Source: Marinilabilia salmonicolor (GTDB lineage: Bacteria > Bacteroidota > Bacteroidia > Bacteroidales > Marinilabiliaceae). Taken from it: a DNA stretch of 64,000 bases. The DNA lies in NCBI RefSeq assembly GCF_003003035.1, contig NZ_PVTS01000004.1, forward strand, positions 1-64,000, in the 5' to 3' direction. The notes under the pieces were generated by a model that was not told the origin of the DNA, did no database searches, and saw only the letters and a program-made list of their open reading frames with translations. The position numbers and the translations under genes are program-made. Below are positions 25,655 through 33,145 of the stretch, piece after piece. Position 1 is the stretch's first letter; every line of letters begins with the position of its first letter.

Positions 25655-25928
25655 TCCACTAATGTATTATTGGCCCTTCGGGCGGTTGCTTCGCAACGTT
25701 TTTAGGAACCGCGAATTAAACGAATTAAGCGAATTATTGCCCTACGGGCGGTTGCTTCGCAACTTTGTGTTTATCCGTAGATGTCGCAGATTCTTTGCGA
25801 GCAAAGCGGGATAGCCGAGCTAAGCGAATTTTTAACAGCTACGCTGCTTATTAAACCGCAAAGCGGTTTGTTAATTCGCACAATTCGCATAATTCGCGGT
25901 TTATATTTAGCGTTAAGAAAATCATTTT
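25655..25928. repeat. REP-like hairpin cluster downstream of the wzt duplicate
   Basis: GCCCTTCGGGC + GGTTGCTTCGCAAC (25674), GCCCTACGGGC + the same partner (25740), ACAGC-TACGC-TGCTTATTAAACCGC, GAACCGCGAATTAAACG. No gene seen. Confidence 0.8.
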
Positions 25929-25930
25929 GT

Positions 25931-26329
25931 TTATCGTTCTTTCACAATGCGTTGATAATCTAATGAATTTTTCCCAAAGTTTACAAGTATTCCAAGCTTA
26001 AAGCCAGTTGTCTTAAGGTAATTGAATACTTGTGCTTCATGAATGTTATCAAATTCAGTTACAGCTTTTGTTTCTATGACTATTTTGTCGTAGCAGATGA
26101 AATCTGCGGTGTATTCTTTTTTTAAGGTGTGCCCCTTGTAATTTACTTTTAGAGGTGCTTCCCGTTGATAGGGGATGTTTCTGTTTTGGAATTCTATTTC
26201 CAGGGCCTCTTGATATACTGCTTCGAGGAAACCAGGGCCAAGTTCGCGGTGTACCTCCATTGCGGCACCAATAATTTTGTAGGATTCGTCTTTGTAGAGG
26301 ATTTGATTTTGGGCTAACAGGTCAGGCAT
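25931..26329 (-). CDS. GxxExxY protein, copy 3
   Basis: 132 residues. Intact reference for the family here: GAAMEVHRELGPGFLEAVYQ, then [20 protein letters not shown] and LGILVNFGKNSLDYQRIVK. Nearly identical to the copies at 27829 and 32276, implying recent duplication or gene conversion. Confidence 0.9.
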   Translation of the reverse strand: MPDLLAQNQILYKDESYKIIGAAMEVHRELGPGFLEAVYQEALEIEFQNRNIPYQREAPLKVNYKGHTLKKEYTADFICYDKIVIETKAVTEFDNIHEAQVFNYLKTTGFKLGILVNFGKNSLDYQRIVKER

Positions 26330-26339
26330 GATGTATGAT

Positions 26340-26587
26340 TTTTTGGCTTTCCGCTAATTGTTTGTGCCCTGTGGGCGGGTGTTGCTTCGCAATTTTTTTT
26401 TTGGTACCGCGAATTAAACGAATAACGCGAATTTATGCACTGCGTGCGGCTGTTGCTTTGCAACGTTGATTGTCCACAGATTTCACAGATTAAGGGATTA
26501 CGGGGTGGGGGTTCCCCTTTCAGGGGGTTAGGGGGTATGCGGTAGGGCGGTTTATTTTAATTACTGTGTTACTCATTTTTTTATCCA
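26340..26587. repeat. REP-like hairpins plus a scrap of the wzt 5' end
   Basis: Hairpins at 26365 and 26435. The uninterrupted CCCCTTTCAGGGGGTTAGG repeat lies at 26514-26532. At about 26550-26577 the sequence TTTTAATTACTGTGTTACTC is the worn first codons of wzt (minus strand). Confidence 0.72.
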
Positions 26588-26758
26588 CTAACGGTTATAT
26601 TTCTCTTTGAGTGCTTCGTAGAGAACATCATCGTCTGATATACCCGTTGGGGGATATGGGCGATAGTATTTTAGCTTAAGTTGAAGCAGAGTATTCTCCG
26701 GGTGTTTTTCAGCAAGCATTTTTAATTCGATGTATGTTGGGTCTTCGTTTAAGATCAT
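26588..26758 (-). CDS. small protein of the KYYRPYP family, copy 2
   Basis: 56 residues from ATG 26758: MILNEDPTYIELKMLAEK, then LLQLKLKYYRPYPPTG and SDDDVLYEALKEKYNR. Only a few residues differ from the copy at 28506. Function unknown. Confidence 0.68.
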   Translation of the reverse strand: MILNEDPTYIELKMLAEKHPENTLLQLKLKYYRPYPPTGISDDDVLYEALKEKYNR

Positions 26759-26809
26759 TGTTTTTTTATGCTCTTCTTGACTTAAGGATGGAATTACCTG
26801 GCTGGCGCT

Positions 26810-27265
26810 CTATTCGTTATTTAATTTCAAAATTTCCTGAATAATATTGTCTGCAATTCTAAAATCAGTTTTCAATAATTTGTTAATCAGGGGTTTCACT
26901 TTTGGGATGATTGACATTTGTTTAGCTTTATGAATCACACCAAGAGCACCGGTTACTTTAAAATGTAATTGAGTTGCTAATTTTCTGGCTTTTAAATCAT
27001 CCAATAACAATGTTACATCTTCGAATTCAGCAGCTAATGCTATTGCACTTGCTTCGGCATAGTCAACCTGTGTTTCAAGAAACTTTTGGTATTTTGTATC
27101 CCTTACGGATTGAATTTTTACCCAATCAGGGAGTTTTTCACCAAATTCCTCAGCGATTTCGGGGGTTGTTATTAATTCTCCATATACTTTTTCTAACAAA
27201 CTGAATTCATCAATTTTGTGAAAAAGAATAAGTGTGCTTGTATCAGAAATTACAATTCTATGCAT
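26810..27265 (-). CDS. DUF3368 PIN-like toxin
   Basis: 151 residues: VISDTSTLILFHKIDEFSLL (PIN-type first acid), ASAIALAAEFEDVTLLLDD and KARKLATQL with the typical DUF3368 layout, GVIHKAKQ. Paired with a UPF0175 protein that overlaps its start by 8 bp; this pair is a recurrent predicted toxin-antitoxin module. Confidence 0.88.
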   Translation of the reverse strand: MHRIVISDTSTLILFHKIDEFSLLEKVYGELITTPEIAEEFGEKLPDWVKIQSVRDTKYQKFLETQVDYAEASAIALAAEFEDVTLLLDDLKARKLATQLHFKVTGALGVIHKAKQMSIIPKVKPLINKLLKTDFRIADNIIQEILKLNNE

Positions 27266-27485
27266 TTGCTATATCTGAATGTAAATCAGTTATTGAATCG
27301 CTGAAAACCGATACTCCATATTTCCCAAGCATTTCTATGAAAGCTCTTTTGGATAATCCAACTATTTCTGCTGCCTGACCGGCTGATAATTTGGCTTCCT
27401 CATATAGTTTTGAAGCAACTATCATTGAAAAGTCATAATCTTTTAAATCAAGACCATCAGGAATATTTAATTGAACTGTTCTCAT
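27258..27485 (-). CDS. UPF0175 family antitoxin
   Basis: 75 residues. KLYEEAKLSAGQAAEIVGLS followed by KRAFIEMLGKYGVSVF is the UPF0175 helix-turn-helix signature. Likely DNA-binding antitoxin and autorepressor of the DUF3368 gene that follows. Confidence 0.88.
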   Translation of the reverse strand: MRTVQLNIPDGLDLKDYDFSMIVASKLYEEAKLSAGQAAEIVGLSKRAFIEMLGKYGVSVFSDSITDLHSDIANA

Positions 27486-27579
27486 AATTGGTTTTTTTCA
27501 AAGTATCACAATACTAATATTGCGTCACATTATGTATGATTAATTAAAGGTAAGATATAATTCTAATATTCAAATACTT

Positions 27580-27828
27580 TAGGCGCAGCCTGGTTTACTG
27601 AGGCGGTAGATCTTGGAGAGGTTTTCTATTTTGATTACTGTATTGCTCAGGTTTTTCCACTAATGTACTATTGGCCCTTCGGGCGGTTGCTTCGCAACGT
27701 TTTGAGGAACCGCGAATTAAACGAATTAGGCGAATTTTTTAACAGCTTTGCTGTTTATTAAACCGCTTTGCGGTTTGTTAATTCGTACAATTCGTTTAAT
27801 TCGCGGTTTATATTTAGCGTTAAGAAAA
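27580..27828. repeat. wzt 5'-end remnant and REP-like hairpins
   Basis: 27598-27658 matches the first ~50 bases of wzt and its leader (GAGGCGGTAGATCTTGGAG ... ACTGTATTGCTC), with the start codon changed. It is followed by GCCCTTCGGGC + GGTTGCTTCGCAAC, AACAGCTTTGCTGTT and AAACCGCTTTGCGGTTT hairpins. Same order as at 19150-19290 and 25600-25700. Confidence 0.8.
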
Positions 27829-28236
27829 TCATTTTGTTTGTCGTTCTTTCACAATGCGTTGATAATCTAATGAAATCTTTCCAAAATTTACAAGTATTCC
27901 AAGCTTAAAGCCAGTTGTCTTAAGGTAGTTGAATATTTGTGCTTCATGAATGTTATCAAATTCTGTTACAGCTTTTGTTTCAATAATTATTTTGTCGTAG
28001 CATATGAAATCTGCGGTGTATTCTTTTTTTAGGGTGTGGTTCTTGTAATTTACTTTTAGAGGAGCTTCCCGCTGGTAGGGGATGTTTCTGTTTTGAAATT
28101 CTATTTCCAAAGCCTCCTGGTAGATAGCCTCGAGGAAACCAGGGCCAAGTACTCTGTGTACTTCCATTGCGGCACCAATTATTTTGTAGGCTTCATCCTT
28201 GTAGAGGATTTGATTTTGGGATAGGAGGTCAGGCAT
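27829..28236 (-). CDS. GxxExxY protein, copy 4
   Basis: 135 residues, GAAMEVHRVLGPGFLEAIYQ and [20 protein letters not shown]. Differs from the copy at 25931 by a handful of substitutions and a slightly longer C-terminus. Preceded by the same upstream sequence as the other copies. Confidence 0.9.
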   Translation of the reverse strand: MPDLLSQNQILYKDEAYKIIGAAMEVHRVLGPGFLEAIYQEALEIEFQNRNIPYQREAPLKVNYKNHTLKKEYTADFICYDKIIIETKAVTEFDNIHEAQIFNYLKTTGFKLGILVNFGKISLDYQRIVKERQTK

Positions 28237-28254
28237 GATTTTTAGGATTTTGGG

Positions 28255-28502
28255 TTTTTACTAATTGTTTTTTGCACTGCGTGCGGCTTGTTGCTTCGCA
28301 ACGTTTTTTTGTCCACGAATTTCACGAATTAATAGAACTGCAAGCAGTTCTTGAATAATGTTACTTTGCAACATAAGGGCCGTAGGCCAATAATTCTTAA
28401 CGCTCGGCTCTGCCGCTTGCTTGCAAGAATTTGTGTAATTCGTGGACCCCAAACCAAACGGCACAGCCGTTAAATATTTTATTTGTGGACTCATTTTAAG
28501 CC
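28255..28502. repeat. REP-like hairpin cluster
   Basis: TGCACTGCGTGCGGC + GTTGCTTCGCAAC at 28273, an inverted GCTCGGCTCTGCCGCTTGC at 28402, AACGGCACAGCCGTT at 28458, then the TTATTTGTGGACTCATTTTA segment that leads into the small ORF. Confidence 0.78.
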
Positions 28503-28505
28503 CCT

Positions 28506-28676
28506 CTAACGGTTATATTTCTCTTTGAGCGCTTCGTAGAGAACATCATCGTCTGATATACCCGTTGGGGGATATGGGCGATAGTATTTTAGCTTAAGTT
28601 GAAGCAGAATGTTCTCCGGGTATTTTTCGGCAAGGGACTTCAATTTGGTGTATGTTGGGTCTTCGTTTAGGCTCAT
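28506..28676 (-). CDS. small protein of the KYYRPYP family, copy 3
   Basis: 56 residues from ATG 28676: MSLNEDPTYTKLKSLAEKYP, then LLQLKLKYYRPYPPTG and SDDDVLYEALKEKYNR. Lies between a HEPN/MNT pair and GxxExxY copy 4. Conservation between copies is mostly at the protein level around LLQLKLKYYRPYP, which argues that it is or was translated. Confidence 0.68.
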   Translation of the reverse strand: MSLNEDPTYTKLKSLAEKYPENILLQLKLKYYRPYPPTGISDDDVLYEALKEKYNR

Positions 28677-28695
28677 TAAATTTGATGTTTGGAAT

Positions 28696-29046
28696 TTAAT
28701 GGTGAACTATTCTTTTTATTTTTGTTTCTAAATCAGGCAATGTGGTATTAATTATTTGCCAAACTTCTTCTGCATCAATTCCGAAATAGTTGTGAGCTAT
28801 AATGTTTCTAAAGCCCCGGATTTTAAACCAGTCAATTTCTGATTCTGAAGAATGCTTGAAGTTTTCGGATAGTCTCTCAGCCATTTCTCCGATAATGATG
28901 AAATTCATCAGTGCAGCATCGAATGTTTTTGATTCACTGAAGAAGTCGTCCGAATTAGAGCAATCAACAGAGTACTGCTTAATTTTTTCGATGGATTCTA
29001 AGATATTAAGCAAACAGGCAAAATCCTTATGAGAACCATTAAACAT
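28696..29046 (-). CDS. HEPN (DUF86) toxin
   Basis: 116 residues with the RxxxxH ribonuclease motif in GFRNIIAHNYFGI and FIIIGEMAERLSENF, typical of DUF86/HepT proteins. Overlaps the preceding nucleotidyltransferase by 8 bp. Confidence 0.9.
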   Translation of the reverse strand: MFNGSHKDFACLLNILESIEKIKQYSVDCSNSDDFFSESKTFDAALMNFIIIGEMAERLSENFKHSSESEIDWFKIRGFRNIIAHNYFGIDAEEVWQIINTTLPDLETKIKRIVHH

Positions 29047-29344
29047 ATTTGATTTCTGAAAGAATCTGGTTTTTAAAGATTGGTTTTATGTATTTTATAC
29101 GGCAAATATCAACAGGTCTGTTAAATTTCTTCTGTATCTCTTGCTTGAGATTGAGCTTAAGCGAATATAAATCAGGAGTGTTAGGTTCAAATTCAATTGC
29201 AATGTCAATATCGCTATCAGCTTTTTGATCTCCACGAGCCACTGATCCGAATAATCCAATCTGAGTCAGATGATAATCTCTGCTCAATCTTTCTTTATTG
29301 GCTTGCAAATAGTTTAATATTTTACGGGTGTCTACCATATACAA
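29039..29344 (-). CDS. MNT-type nucleotidyltransferase antitoxin
   Basis: 101 residues. GLFGSVARGDQKADSDIDIA is the minimal nucleotidyltransferase motif GSxARGxxxxxSDID. In HEPN/MNT systems this protein neutralises HepT, in studied cases by adding nucleotides to it. Confidence 0.9.
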   Translation of the reverse strand: MYMVDTRKILNYLQANKERLSRDYHLTQIGLFGSVARGDQKADSDIDIAIEFEPNTPDLYSLKLNLKQEIQKKFNRPVDICRIKYIKPIFKNQILSEIKYV

Positions 29345-29498
29345 TAGTATTTATTGGTTAAATATATGGAATTTTTGCATTCGTTTAAACTTTTGTAATT
29401 ATCTGATAAAAAACTAATATGATAATTTAAAAATCTGTGTTCATCTGCGTCATCTGCGGATAACAAAAAATCGCGAAGCGATAATAAATTTTTGCGGA

Positions 29499-30347
29499 TT
29501 ACACTGTATCGATAAAGTTTCTCTCCGTTTTATGAAACACCACGATACCTGCCGTCAACAATATGGTGGCAAAGGCGATGCTGTACCCCAAACTTATCCA
29601 GCTGAAGTGACCGGCACCCAGGAAGGCATATTTGAATGTCTCCATGAGGGGGGTGATGGGGTTGGCCAGGATGAGCATTTTTAGTTTGCCATCGGGGATG
29701 GTGCTGAGGGGGTAGATCACCGGGGTGGCATACATTAGCAGTTGTACGCCAAACTGCAACAGGAAGGTGAGGTCGCGGTATTTGGTGGTGAGACTGGTAA
29801 ATATGAGTCCGGCACCCAGGCCGAACATGGCCATTAGTAATACCAACAGTGGTAGTAGCAGGATATAGATATTGGGCTGAACGCTGGCATTTCCCGATAT
29901 CAGGTAATAGGCATAGACGGCCAGGAAAAACATGAATTGTATTCCGAATTTTATGAGTCCGGAGGATACTTTGGCAAAGGGCATGATGAGCCGGGGGAAA
30001 TAAACCTTGCCAAAGATGTCGGCATTGTCCTTAAATGTTTTGGAGGTGGTGTTGAAGCTCTCGGCAAAGTAATTCCAGAGGGTGACTCCGGCCAGGTAGA
30101 ACAATGCTCCGGGTACGCCATCGGTACTGATCTTGGCGATGTTGCCAAAAACCAGGATGTAGATGGCGGTGGTGAGGATGGGCTGCACCACAAACCAGAT
30201 GGGACCCAGGACGGTTTGTTTGTAAATGGTGATGACATCCCGCTTAACGAACATGTAGAGCAGGTCGCGGTAATTCCAGATTTCCTTGAAATTGATGTCG
30301 AATGCATGCCGCTTGGGGCGGATGATGAGGTCGTAATTTTCAGTCAT
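29499..30347 (-). CDS. wzm: polysaccharide ABC exporter permease (Wzm, ABC-2 type)
   Basis: 282 residues with a cytoplasmic N-terminus (YRDLLYMFVKRDVITIYKQT, the coupling-helix region) and six hydrophobic segments; FGNIAKISTDGVPGALFYLA is typical of TagG/Wzm. Forms the membrane channel exporting the finished polysaccharide with the Wzt ATPase. Normally adjacent to wzt; here 10 kb of repeats and accessory genes lie between them. Confidence 0.93.
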   Translation of the reverse strand: MTENYDLIIRPKRHAFDINFKEIWNYRDLLYMFVKRDVITIYKQTVLGPIWFVVQPILTTAIYILVFGNIAKISTDGVPGALFYLAGVTLWNYFAESFNTTSKTFKDNADIFGKVYFPRLIMPFAKVSSGLIKFGIQFMFFLAVYAYYLISGNASVQPNIYILLLPLLVLLMAMFGLGAGLIFTSLTTKYRDLTFLLQFGVQLLMYATPVIYPLSTIPDGKLKMLILANPITPLMETFKYAFLGAGHFSWISLGYSIAFATILLTAGIVVFHKTERNFIDTV

Positions 30348-30349
30348 TG

Positions 30350-30606
30350 GTATTTATGAGGGGTTGCTTGCGCAACGTTTTTAGGAACCGCGAATTTAAC
30401 GAATTAAATGAATTTATGCACTGCGTGCGGCTGTTGCTACGCAACTATGGGTTGTCCACAGATGGCACAGATGAACACAGATTATTGGTAATTGATCATT
30501 GATAATTGGTCATTGATAATTGGTCATTGATAATTGACTTATGCACTGCGTGCGGCTGTTGCTACGCAACTATGGGTTGTACGCAGATGGCGCAGATGGA
30601 CGCAGA
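30350..30606. repeat. REP-like hairpins and ATTGATAATTGGTC tandem repeat
   Basis: Two TGCACTGCGTGCGGC + GTTGCTACGCAAC units (30418, 30540) flank three copies of a 16-bp ATTGGTCATTGATAATTG unit (30487-30538). No gene seen. Confidence 0.78.
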
Positions 30607-30607
30607 T

Positions 30608-30976
30608 TTATTGGTTAATAATTCTGTTTACCTTTTTATCGAATGTAAATATGGTAGCATTTTTTTCTTTAACAAAAGCAATCAGAAGAGCATCTGCATA
30701 ATCGACTCTATTCCCGGCAAAGATTGACAATGCTTTTTTTATGATTTTAGGTTCATTGATTGAAATTGTTGGGTATTCAAACAAATCGAGAAGGGTACTC
30801 TTTATAATTTCATCAGGCACCTGATAAACTTTTTGTAATACATACACAACTTCAGCAATAATCTCACCTGGCAAAAACACGTTGTAATTCTCAATAACAG
30901 AAGCTGATTTCAGATATTGTTCATCAATGTCTTTTAGGAGATACCGGAGTATGTAATTGGCATCAATGATTTTCAT
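30608..30976 (-). CDS. PIN-domain toxin
   Basis: 122 residues: IDANYILRYLLKD (first acid), EIIAEVVYVLQK (Glu), NRVDYADALLIAF (acid pair) and FTFDKKVNRI. This is a complete VapC-like set. Overlaps its antitoxin by 14 bp. Confidence 0.87.
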   Translation of the reverse strand: MKIIDANYILRYLLKDIDEQYLKSASVIENYNVFLPGEIIAEVVYVLQKVYQVPDEIIKSTLLDLFEYPTISINEPKIIKKALSIFAGNRVDYADALLIAFVKEKNATIFTFDKKVNRIINQ

Positions 30977-31220
30977 ACTTATCTTTGACGTGTTTTTCCC
31001 AGGCTGTTTTTTCTTCAGCTACTTTATTGGATGATGCAAATCTCTTCAGGCTACCGGCTGCTTTATATTCCTTATTCTGTGAAGAGTCATTAGTATTGTT
31101 ATTGTCCTCCAGGAGCAGGATAACTCTTACTTTTTTACCATTTTCAAGATATCCGGAAATGTTTTCCGGAACTGTAATGGTTTTATTTTTTAGGTTTGAT
31201 GTGAATTCTACTGCCTTCAT
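30963..31220 (-). CDS. antitoxin of the PIN toxin
   Basis: 85 residues: KNKTITVPENISGYLENGKK looks like an AbrB/MazE-like N-terminus, and the C-terminus is charged (SNKVAEEKTAWEKHVKDKY). Identified mainly by its overlap with the PIN gene. Confidence 0.75.
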   Translation of the reverse strand: MKAVEFTSNLKNKTITVPENISGYLENGKKVRVILLLEDNNNTNDSSQNKEYKAAGSLKRFASSNKVAEEKTAWEKHVKDKYENH

Positions 31221-31279
31221 TTGTCATCTTTTTATCAAAGATAATGATATAATTACTGCGGTGCAATGTGGTTGTCCGG

Positions 31280-32275
31280 GCACTTTTTTTATTTTAGTAT
31301 CACTCATTTTCCCACTGATTGTTTTTTTGCCTTGCGTGCGGCGGTTGCTTCGCAACTATGGGTTGTCCACAGATGGCACAGATTTACACAGATTATTGGT
31401 AATTGATCATTGATAATTGACTTATGCCCTGCGGGCGGCGGTTGCTTCGCAACTTTTTTGGAACCACGAATTCTTGCAAGCAAGCGGCAGAGCCGAGCGA
31501 CACGAATTAAACGAATCTATGCACTGCGTGCGGCTGTTGCTTCGCAACTTTTTAGGAACCGCGAATTTAACGAATTAAACGAATTTATGCACTGCGTGCG
31601 GCTGTTGCTTGCGCAACTATGGGTTGTCCGCAGATGGCAAAGATGAACACAGATTATTGGTAATTGATCATTGATAATTGACTTAGGCCCTGCGGGCGGC
31701 GGTTGCTTCGCAACTTTTTTGGAACCACGAATTACACGAATTAAACGAATTTATGCACTGCGTGCGGCTGTTGCTTGCGCAACTTTGGTTCGTCCGCAGA
31801 TGAACACAGATTATTGATCATTAATCATTGAGTTTCCTCCACGCCTACGGCGCGGTGAGTCACAGTTGGCCCACCTGGAAAAACATATTGTACTACGTTA
31901 CAAAAATAGGGAAGTTTCGGGGAAAGTGGATAAAAATGGAGGGATATTTGGGATTTGCGGGGGGAAGGGCGGAAGTTCAGAGGGTTAGGAGGTGGCTTGC
32001 GACATTTTGTCCACGAATTTATGCACTGCGTGCGACTTGTTGCTTCGCAACTTTGTAGGAACCGCGAATTACACGAATTTTTGCCCTGCGGGTGGCTGTT
32101 GCTGCGCAACTTTTTTGGGAACCGCGAATTAAACAAATTCTTGCAAGCAAGCGGCAGAGCCTAGCGAAGCGAATTTTTAACAGCTTCGCTGTTTATTAAA
32201 CCGCAAAGTGGTTTGTTAATTCGTACAATTCGCATAATTCGCGGTTTATATTCTGTCTTATGAAAATCATTTTGT
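31280..32275. repeat. 1-kb array of REP-like hairpins, spacer repeat and wzt scrap
   Basis: ATTTTAGTATCACTCATTTT (31288-31307) is a scrap of the wzt start. At least six hairpin pairs of the GCCCTGCGGGC / TGCACTGCGTGCGGC + GTTGCTTCGCAAC type follow (31328, 31424, 31518, 31588, 31685, 31752). Next is the CCTACGGCG spacer (31834-31960), then two more pairs and AACAGCTTCGCTGTT. ACGAATTAAACGAATT and CACAGATT direct repeats fill the gaps. Short open frames here are built of repeats; no gene seen. Confidence 0.82.
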
Positions 32276-32674
32276 TTATCGTTCTTTCACAATGCGTTGA
32301 TAATCTAATGAATTTTTCCCAAAGTTTATGAGTATTCCAAGTTTAAAGCCAGTTGTCTTAAGGTAATTGAATACTTGGGCTTCATGTATGTTATCAAATT
32401 CTGTTACAGCTTTTGTTTCAATAATTATTTTGTCGTAGCATATGAAATCTGCGGTGTATTCTTTTTTTAAAGTATGGCCTTTGTAATTTATTTTTAGAGG
32501 TGCTTCACGCTGGTAAGGTATGTTTCTTTTTATGAATTCTATTTCCAAAGCCTCTTGATAGACTGCTTCGAGAAAACCAGGGCCAAGTTCGCGGTGGACT
32601 TCCATGGCGGCACCGATAATTTTGTATGATTCATTCTTGTAGAGGATTTGATTTTGGGCTAATAGGTCAGGCAT
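32276..32674 (-). CDS. GxxExxY protein, copy 5
   Basis: 132 residues, [60 protein letters not shown]. Closest to the copies at 25931 and 27829; the KRN variant of the QNRN segment is shared in part with the broken copy 2 (INRN). Confidence 0.9.
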   Translation of the reverse strand: MPDLLAQNQILYKNESYKIIGAAMEVHRELGPGFLEAVYQEALEIEFIKRNIPYQREAPLKINYKGHTLKKEYTADFICYDKIIIETKAVTEFDNIHEAQVFNYLKTTGFKLGILINFGKNSLDYQRIVKER

Positions 32675-32689
32675 TGTATTTGAGTTTTT

Positions 32690-33145
32690 GGTTTTCTGCT
32701 AATTATTTTTGCCTTCGGGCGGTTGCTTCGCAAAGGGTTTTGGAACCGCGAATTTATCGAATTGAACGAATTAGGATTGGCATAGCCAATCAATAGAACT
32801 GCCATGCAGTTTTGAAAATTCAAATAATTCGTGACGCTCGGCTCTGCCGCTTGCTTGCAAGAATCTGTAAACCGTACCAATCGCGAAGCGATTATGGTGT
32901 TGCTTTGCAATCATGTTTCTCCGACGATGATTATTGCTTGTGCAATTTTGGGTTATCCGCAGATGGACGCAGATGATTGTTGCTTTCCCCAAAAAAAAAG
33001 TTTCATTGTTGGTTGTTACTGTCTGAAATATAATTAAGGTGCTTAACATTTTCCACCATGCAAAAGGTCTATATATCTGTGTTTATTTGCTTCATCTGCG
33101 GATTATAAAAATCGCGAAGCGATTCATAATTCGTGAACATCGCTG
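32690..33145. repeat. degenerate REP-like block between GxxExxY copy 5 and transaldolase
   Basis: CCTTCGGGCGG + TTGCTTCGCAA (32711), inverted GCTCGGCTCTGCCGCTTGC (32838), AATCGCGAAGCGATT hairpins (32878 and 33110). No convincing gene. Confidence 0.7.

Noticed and set aside
30487-30538. Iterons of a replication origin
   Set aside because: Only about three AT-rich ATTGATAATTGGTC units, no initiator gene nearby, and the same unit occurs scattered elsewhere (21870, 23575, 31395, 41045).
31410-31646. Several 60-80-codon frames on the plus strand in the 31-33 kb repeat array
   Set aside because: All are translations of the hairpin and ACGAATT repeats, and similar peptides recur wherever the repeats occur.
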